Assembly (NCBI RefSeq): GCF_002741945.1
Contig: NZ_MDVN01000020.1
Span: 186,001 to 250,000 of the forward strand
DNA length: 64,000 nt
Reading direction: 5' to 3'
DNA from: Gaetbulibacter sp. 4G1
GTDB lineage: Bacteria > Bacteroidota > Bacteroidia > Flavobacteriales > Flavobacteriaceae
In this document: one piece after another, positions 59,686 to 64,000 of the stretch
How the letters are laid out: each line of letters starts with the position of its first letter
Position numbering within the stretch: position 1 is the stretch's first letter
The notes under the pieces: model-generated
What the model was told of the DNA's origin: nothing
What the model saw: the letters and a program-made list of their open reading frames with translations, nothing else
Database searches by the model: none
Translations under genes and position numbers: made by a program

Positions 59686-61092
59686 ATGAAAAAATTTAGT
59701 CTTTACACGCATCACAAAAAAATCTTAACAGATACTATTACACCTGTTACTGTTTATTATAAAATACGTGATAAATACCCCAATAGCATCCTTCTGGAAA
59801 GTGGAGATTACCACAGAAGCCATAAGAATTTCTCGTATATCTGTTTTAACCCAATTGCCTCAATAAAAGTTGAAAACGAAGTGATCTCTGAAACCTTCCC
59901 AGATGGAAGCACAACAGATTTAGAAATAACAAAAAATGTTAATGTAACTAACGAAATTCATAATTTCACTAAACGTTTTGACACAAAATCTGAAGAAAAT
60001 TTCAAATTCATCAATAACGGTATTTTCGGTTATACAGCTTATGATGCCGTAAGGTATTTTGAAGATGTTGAAATTAGCAAAAAAGATGACTCTGTAGTTA
60101 TTCCAGATATGTATTATGCTGTTTATCAAAATATAATAGCTATAAATCATTTTAAAAACGAAGCTTATATTTTTGCGCATTGTTATGATGGAACGCCTAA
60201 TAATATTGATGAAATAGATAAACTGATTAATGTTCAAAATTTTGCCTCATATAATTTCAGTTCAAAAGGCGATATTAAATCTAATTTAACGGATGATGAG
60301 TTTAGAGAACATGTTGAAGTAGCCAGAAAACATTGCCAACGCGGAGATGTTTTTCAATTGGTCTTATCCAGACGCTTCTCTCAGGAATATACCGGAGACG
60401 ATTTTAATATTTATCGTGCTTTAAGAAGCATTAACCCCTCGCCTTACCTATTCTATTTTGATTACGGCGATTTTAAAATATTTGGAAGCTCGCCAGAAGC
60501 TCAACTTATTGTGGATGATGGTCTAGCCGAAATTCATCCTATTGCAGGAACATTTAAGAGAACTGGTGACGAACAAAAAGATGAAGTTTTAGCCGAAAAA
60601 CTTAAAAATGATGATAAGGAAAATGCTGAGCACGTTATGCTAGTTGATTTAGCCAGAAACGATTTAAGCCGACATGGAAACGGTGTAAAAGTGGTAACGT
60701 ATCGCGAAGTTCAATTCTTTTCGCACGTTATACATTTAGTAAGTAAGGTTACAGGACATAAACATAAAGAGACTTCAACCATGCAAGTCGTAGCAGACAC
60801 CTTTCCAGCTGGAACTTTAAGTGGTGCACCAAAACACAGAGCCATGCAACTCATTGAGAAATACGAAAAAACAAGTCGTGCCTTTTATGGGGGAGCTATA
60901 GGCTTTATGGATTTTGATGGCAACTTTAACCATGCTATTATGATTCGTACTTTTTTAAGTAAAGATTACAAACTTAATTGGCAAGCTGGTGCAGGGTTGG
61001 TTTCAAAATCTGATCAAGAAAGCGAGCTACAAGAAGTTTACAATAAATTAGGAGCATTAACTAAAGCTATTAAATTAGCAGAAGACATTTAA
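59686..61092 (+). CDS. trpE: Anthranilate synthase component I
   Basis: 468 residues. Converts chorismate, with glutamine-derived ammonia from TrpG, to anthranilate. The N-terminal part (about 1-180) includes NSILLESGDYHRSHKN, the region of the Trp feedback site (LLES). The chorismate-binding core has RRFSQEYTGDDFNIYRALRSINPSPYLF, PIAGTFKRTGDEQKDEVLA, KENAEHVMLVDLARNDLSRHG and AGAGLVSKSDQESELQEV. First structural gene after the trpL attenuator; 2 bases separate it from trpG. Confidence 0.95.
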   Translation: MKKFSLYTHHKKILTDTITPVTVYYKIRDKYPNSILLESGDYHRSHKNFSYICFNPIASIKVENEVISETFPDGSTTDLEITKNVNVTNEIHNFTKRFDTKSEENFKFINNGIFGYTAYDAVRYFEDVEISKKDDSVVIPDMYYAVYQNIIAINHFKNEAYIFAHCYDGTPNNIDEIDKLINVQNFASYNFSSKGDIKSNLTDDEFREHVEVARKHCQRGDVFQLVLSRRFSQEYTGDDFNIYRALRSINPSPYLFYFDYGDFKIFGSSPEAQLIVDDGLAEIHPIAGTFKRTGDEQKDEVLAEKLKNDDKENAEHVMLVDLARNDLSRHGNGVKVVTYREVQFFSHVIHLVSKVTGHKHKETSTMQVVADTFPAGTLSGAPKHRAMQLIEKYEKTSRAFYGGAIGFMDFDGNFNHAIMIRTFLSKDYKLNWQAGAGLVSKSDQESELQEVYNKLGALTKAIKLAEDI

Positions 61093-61094
61093 AG

Positions 61095-61661
61095 ATGAAG
61101 AAAGTATTAGTAATAGACAATTACGATAGTTTTACATATAATCTTGTACATTATTTAGAAGATTTAAACTGCGATGTAACAGTAGTAAGAAACGACAAAT
61201 TAACTTTAGAAGATGTTGAACCTTTTGATAAAATTGTATTATCACCAGGTCCAGGAATTCCAGATGAAGCAGGTTTACTAAAGGCTATTATTAAAAAATA
61301 CGCCCCTACGAAAAGTATTCTAGGTGTTTGTCTTGGTCAACAAGCTATAGGTGAAGTTTTTGGAGGCTCATTAATCAATTTAGACGATGTTTATCACGGC
61401 GTTGCAACCAATGTAACCATAAGTGTTGATGGTGAATACATTTTTAAAGACTTAGATAAAAATATTGAAGTTGGGCGTTACCATTCTTGGGTTGTAAATC
61501 CAGAATTACCAGATAGTTTAGAAGCCACTTCTTTTGATGCAAACGGACAAGTTATGTCTTTAAGACATAAAATATACGATGTAAGAGGTGTGCAATACCA
61601 TCCAGAATCGGTATTGACACCAGATGGAAAGAAAATATTAGAAAATTGGGTAAATAATTAG
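61095..61661 (+). CDS. trpG: Anthranilate synthase component II (glutamine amidotransferase)
   Basis: 188 residues, class I glutamine amidotransferase: nucleophile Cys in LGVCLGQQAIGEVFGG (about 75-90), and the His-Glu pair in VQYHPESVLTPDG near the C-terminus. PGPGIPDEAG near 51-60 is the substrate-loop signature. Supplies ammonia to TrpE. Could also act as PabA in folate synthesis, as in several bacteria, but its place in the trp operon makes TrpG the main role. Confidence 0.94.
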   Translation: MKKVLVIDNYDSFTYNLVHYLEDLNCDVTVVRNDKLTLEDVEPFDKIVLSPGPGIPDEAGLLKAIIKKYAPTKSILGVCLGQQAIGEVFGGSLINLDDVYHGVATNVTISVDGEYIFKDLDKNIEVGRYHSWVVNPELPDSLEATSFDANGQVMSLRHKIYDVRGVQYHPESVLTPDGKKILENWVNN

Positions 61662-61673
61662 CCAATAGTAAAG

Positions 61674-62666
61674 ATGAAAAATATACTAAATAGACTTATA
61701 AATCACGAAACCATCTCAAGCGAGGAGGCAAAACAGGTTATTGTTAACATATCAAACGACATGTATAACCCAAGTCAAATAACATGCTTCCTGTCTGTTT
61801 TCATGATGCGAAGTATTACCATAGAAGAATTGAAAGGCTTTAGAGATGCTCTTTTAGAACTTTGCATATCCATAAACCTCAAAGACTTTAATGCTGTAGA
61901 CATAGTTGGTACAGGTGGCGACGGTAAAAACACCTTTAACATATCTACTCTATCCTCCTTTATTACTGCAGGTGCTGGAGTCAACGTTTCCAAACATGGT
62001 AACTATGGCGTATCATCAACTTCTGGTTCATCAAATGTTATGGAGCATTTAGGAGTAAAGTTTTCCAACAACGAAGATTTTTTAAAACGCTGCCTAGATA
62101 AAGCAGGCATATGTATATTACACGCTCCATTATTTCACCCTGCTATGAAAAATGTAGCTCCCATCAGACGAGAGTTGGGCGTAAAAACCTTTTTTAACAT
62201 GTTGGGGCCTTTGGTTAATCCTTCATTTCCAAAAAACCAAATGCTAGGTGTTTTTAGCTTAGAACTTTTACGCCTATATAGTTTTATATATCAAAACACA
62301 GATAAAAATTACAATATTATTTATGCCTTAGATGGATACGATGAAATTTCATTAACAGGAAAAGCTAAAATTGTTTCAAATCATACTGAAAAATTGTTTT
62401 CTCCAAAAGATTTGGGAGTTTCTAAAATTAAGCAAGACGAAATTTTTGGAGGAAACACGGTTAAAGATGCAGCAAACATATTTGTAGATATCATTAGCGG
62501 TAATGGAACAGAAGCACAAAATAATGTAGTTTGCGCTAATGCCGGATTAGCGATTGCAACTACAAAACAAATTACGCATCAAGAAGGTTTTGAAATAGCA
62601 AAAGAATCGTTGTTTTCTGGTAAAGGAAAAGCAAGTTTAGATAAATTGATTGAGTTAAGTAAATAA
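61674..62666 (+). CDS. trpD: Anthranilate phosphoribosyltransferase
   Basis: 330 residues. Transfers phosphoribose from PRPP to anthranilate. Key motifs: DIVGTGGDGKNTFNISTLSSF (PRPP-binding GTGGD), VSKHGNYGVSSTSGSSNVMEHLG (KHGN), and GVKTFFNMLGPLVNPSFPKNQMLGVF. Length fits the family (about 333-345). Codons and gap to trpG (12 bases) show a continuous operon; its stop overlaps the trpC start by one base. Confidence 0.94.
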   Translation: MKNILNRLINHETISSEEAKQVIVNISNDMYNPSQITCFLSVFMMRSITIEELKGFRDALLELCISINLKDFNAVDIVGTGGDGKNTFNISTLSSFITAGAGVNVSKHGNYGVSSTSGSSNVMEHLGVKFSNNEDFLKRCLDKAGICILHAPLFHPAMKNVAPIRRELGVKTFFNMLGPLVNPSFPKNQMLGVFSLELLRLYSFIYQNTDKNYNIIYALDGYDEISLTGKAKIVSNHTEKLFSPKDLGVSKIKQDEIFGGNTVKDAANIFVDIISGNGTEAQNNVVCANAGLAIATTKQITHQEGFEIAKESLFSGKGKASLDKLIELSK

Positions 62667-63451
62667 TGAACATCTTAGACAAAATAACATTAGATAAACG
62701 CAAGGAAGTTGAACTTAGAAAAAGTCTAATTCCAGTGTCTCAATTAGAACAATCCGTTTTATTTGAAAGAGTAACAATGTCACTTGCAAATAACTTGCGA
62801 CACAGCAAATCAGGAATTATAGCAGAACATAAAAGGCGCTCACCATCAAAGTCTGTAATCAACAATACATTAAACGTCCAAGATGTAGCAAAAGGTTATG
62901 AAGCTGCAGGGGTTTGTGGTATGTCTGTTTTAACAGATGGTAAATATTTTGGAGGCTCTTTAGACGATTTATTAACGGCAAGAGCAAGTTGTAATATTCC
63001 TTTATTAAGAAAGGAATTCATTATAGATGAATACCAATTGTTAGAGGCAAAAGCTTATGGTGCTGATGTTATTTTATTAATTGCTGCAATACTTTCAAAA
63101 GACGAAATAAAACAATTCTCTGAGTTTGCCAAAACCTTGAATTTAGATGTCCTTTTAGAAGTTCATAACGAAGAAGAGTTGCACAAATCTATCATGCCTA
63201 GTTTAGACATGCTAGGTGTAAACAATAGGAACTTAAAAACATTTGATGTTAATTTAGATATCAGTAAAAGTTTAAGTAACCTTATTCCTGATGACTTTGT
63301 AAAAGTTTCTGAAAGTGGTATCAGCAATATAAATGCAATAAAAGAATTACAACCTTATGGTTATCAAGGCTTTTTAATAGGGGAAAACTTTATGAAAACT
63401 GATAACCCAGGAGTCAGTGCAACAGAATTCATTCAAAATCTAGAGAAATGA
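62666..63451 (+). CDS. trpC: Indole-3-glycerol phosphate synthase
   Basis: 261 residues, TIM barrel enzyme converting CdRP to indole-3-glycerol phosphate. Signature segments: GIIAEHKRRSPSKSVIN (catalytic Lys of E-x-K-R-x-S-P-S), VLTDGKYFGGSLDDL, LLRKEFIIDEYQLLEAKAYGADVILLI and VNNRNLKTF. A monofunctional TrpC (not fused to TrpF). Its TGA overlaps the ATG of trpF (ATGA), a coupled pair. Confidence 0.94.
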   Translation: MNILDKITLDKRKEVELRKSLIPVSQLEQSVLFERVTMSLANNLRHSKSGIIAEHKRRSPSKSVINNTLNVQDVAKGYEAAGVCGMSVLTDGKYFGGSLDDLLTARASCNIPLLRKEFIIDEYQLLEAKAYGADVILLIAAILSKDEIKQFSEFAKTLNLDVLLEVHNEEELHKSIMPSLDMLGVNNRNLKTFDVNLDISKSLSNLIPDDFVKVSESGISNINAIKELQPYGYQGFLIGENFMKTDNPGVSATEFIQNLEK

Positions 63452-64000
63452 AACTGAAGGTTTGCGGAATGAAATATCAAGATAATATTGAACATGTTGC
63501 AGCATTGCAACCTGACTATCTTGGTTTTATATTTTATGAAAAATCAGCAAGACATTTTGATACTGAGTGCATCCTAGACTTACCAAAATCAATTAAAAAA
63601 ACAGGTGTTTTTGTTGACGCTGACATTGACTTTGTAATAGAAAAAATTAACAAACATAATTTACAAGCAGTTCAATTGCATGGCAAAGAATCATCTAAGT
63701 ATTGTAAACAACTAAAATCTGAAAGTGTTGAAATAATCAAAGTATTTTCAATAAAGGATGAGTTTGATTTCAGTGTTTTAAATCCTTACGAGGGTATTGT
63801 TGATTACTTCCTGTTTGATACTAAAGGGAAACTCCCTGGAGGTAACGGGTACACATTTGATTGGAACGTATTAAACAATTATCCTTCAACAACACCATTC
63901 CTTTTAAGTGGAGGAATTGGACTGAATCAAATTGACGATATTAAAAAATTTCAGCGGAGCAAAGCTTCAAAATATTGCTATGCGTTAGATGTAAATAGTA
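63448..64000 (+). CDS. trpF: Phosphoribosylanthranilate isomerase (3' partial)
   Basis: The reading frame is open to the right edge (at least 184 residues of the usual 200 to 210). MKLKVCGMKYQDNIEH is the N-terminal KVCG signature (Cys as general base). Also visible: LGFIFYEKSARH, VQLHGKESS, FDTKGKLPGGNGYTFDWN (KxxxGGxGxxFDW) and PFLLSGGIGLNQI. Catalyses the Amadori rearrangement between TrpD and TrpC products. trpB and trpA are expected further right. Confidence 0.94.
   Translation, partial: MKLKVCGMKYQDNIEHVAALQPDYLGFIFYEKSARHFDTECILDLPKSIKKTGVFVDADIDFVIEKINKHNLQAVQLHGKESSKYCKQLKSESVEIIKVFSIKDEFDFSVLNPYEGIVDYFLFDTKGKLPGGNGYTFDWNVLNNYPSTTPFLLSGGIGLNQIDDIKKFQRSKASKYCYALDVNS

Overview
The window is AT-rich and comes from a member of the Bacteroidota, most likely a marine Flavobacteriaceae. 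The gene content (CcoG/FixH, LytTR kinase with 2TM proteins, TonB/TonB-dependent receptor, DUF2141, AIM24, DUF2807, MG2-domain protein) is typical of that family. So are the promoters: many genes have a TAnnTTTG -7 box and no Shine-Dalgarno sequence. Both ends cut through genes (ccoG on the left, trpF on the right). I found no rRNA, tRNA, CRISPR array or prophage, and no gap between genes exceeds 300 bases.

Layout. 1-2376: end of a cbb3 cytochrome oxidase assembly operon (ccoG, fixH, TauE/SafE-like). 2448-8238: a UspA protein and anaerobic hemN, transcribed away from a YceI-like lipoprotein, then a LETM1-related protein, a Crp/Fnr regulator, an AhpD-like protein and DoxX. 8399-12805: lpxD, a cyclophilin lipoprotein and a large MG2-domain surface protein. 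12806-15825: an accessory patch with a ParB-like gene plus an Mrr-type endonuclease gene and a secreted orphan. The patch is bounded by imperfect palindromes whose end sequences follow the logic of integron attC sites. 15826-19872: a LytTR two-component operon with three copies of the 2TM domain, one of them fused to the kinase. 20036-28525: esterase, TonB, sulfatase, TonB-dependent receptor, lysoplasmalogenase and NDH-2. 28659-36332: ECF-like sigma factor with a membrane partner, rRNA pseudouridine synthase, topoisomerase III, DUF418, PlsC, Nudix and esterase genes. 36376-46960: cyclophilin, M3 peptidase, TRIC channel, and the RDD / SpoIIM / DUF4129 / DUF4350 / MoxR / DUF58 cluster. 47244-59391: DUF2141, Dps and OxyR, AIM24, PadR/PspC/DUF2807 envelope-stress-type genes, rhodaneses and thioredoxin-fold proteins. 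59459-64000: the trp operon (trpL attenuator, trpE, G, D, C, F).

Three points deserve attention. First, the ParB-Mrr pair sits in what looks like an integron-type gene cassette: the cassette start TTGGGTGTAATT is complementary to the start of the palindrome at its own end, and the outer arms TTCGTTTAAC / GTTAAACGAA match each other across the insertion. Second, the trp operon has a 15-codon leader peptide with three consecutive Trp codons, a terminator, and a 7-base antiterminator pairing placed where classical attenuation predicts it. Third, a 100-160 base dispersed repeat with TAACGCCC/GCGTTAG ends occurs three times in intergenic gaps. A Crp/Fnr-type palindrome ATGAY-N4-RTCAT is also placed about 40 bases upstream of the predicted starts of hemN and of the sulfatase gene.
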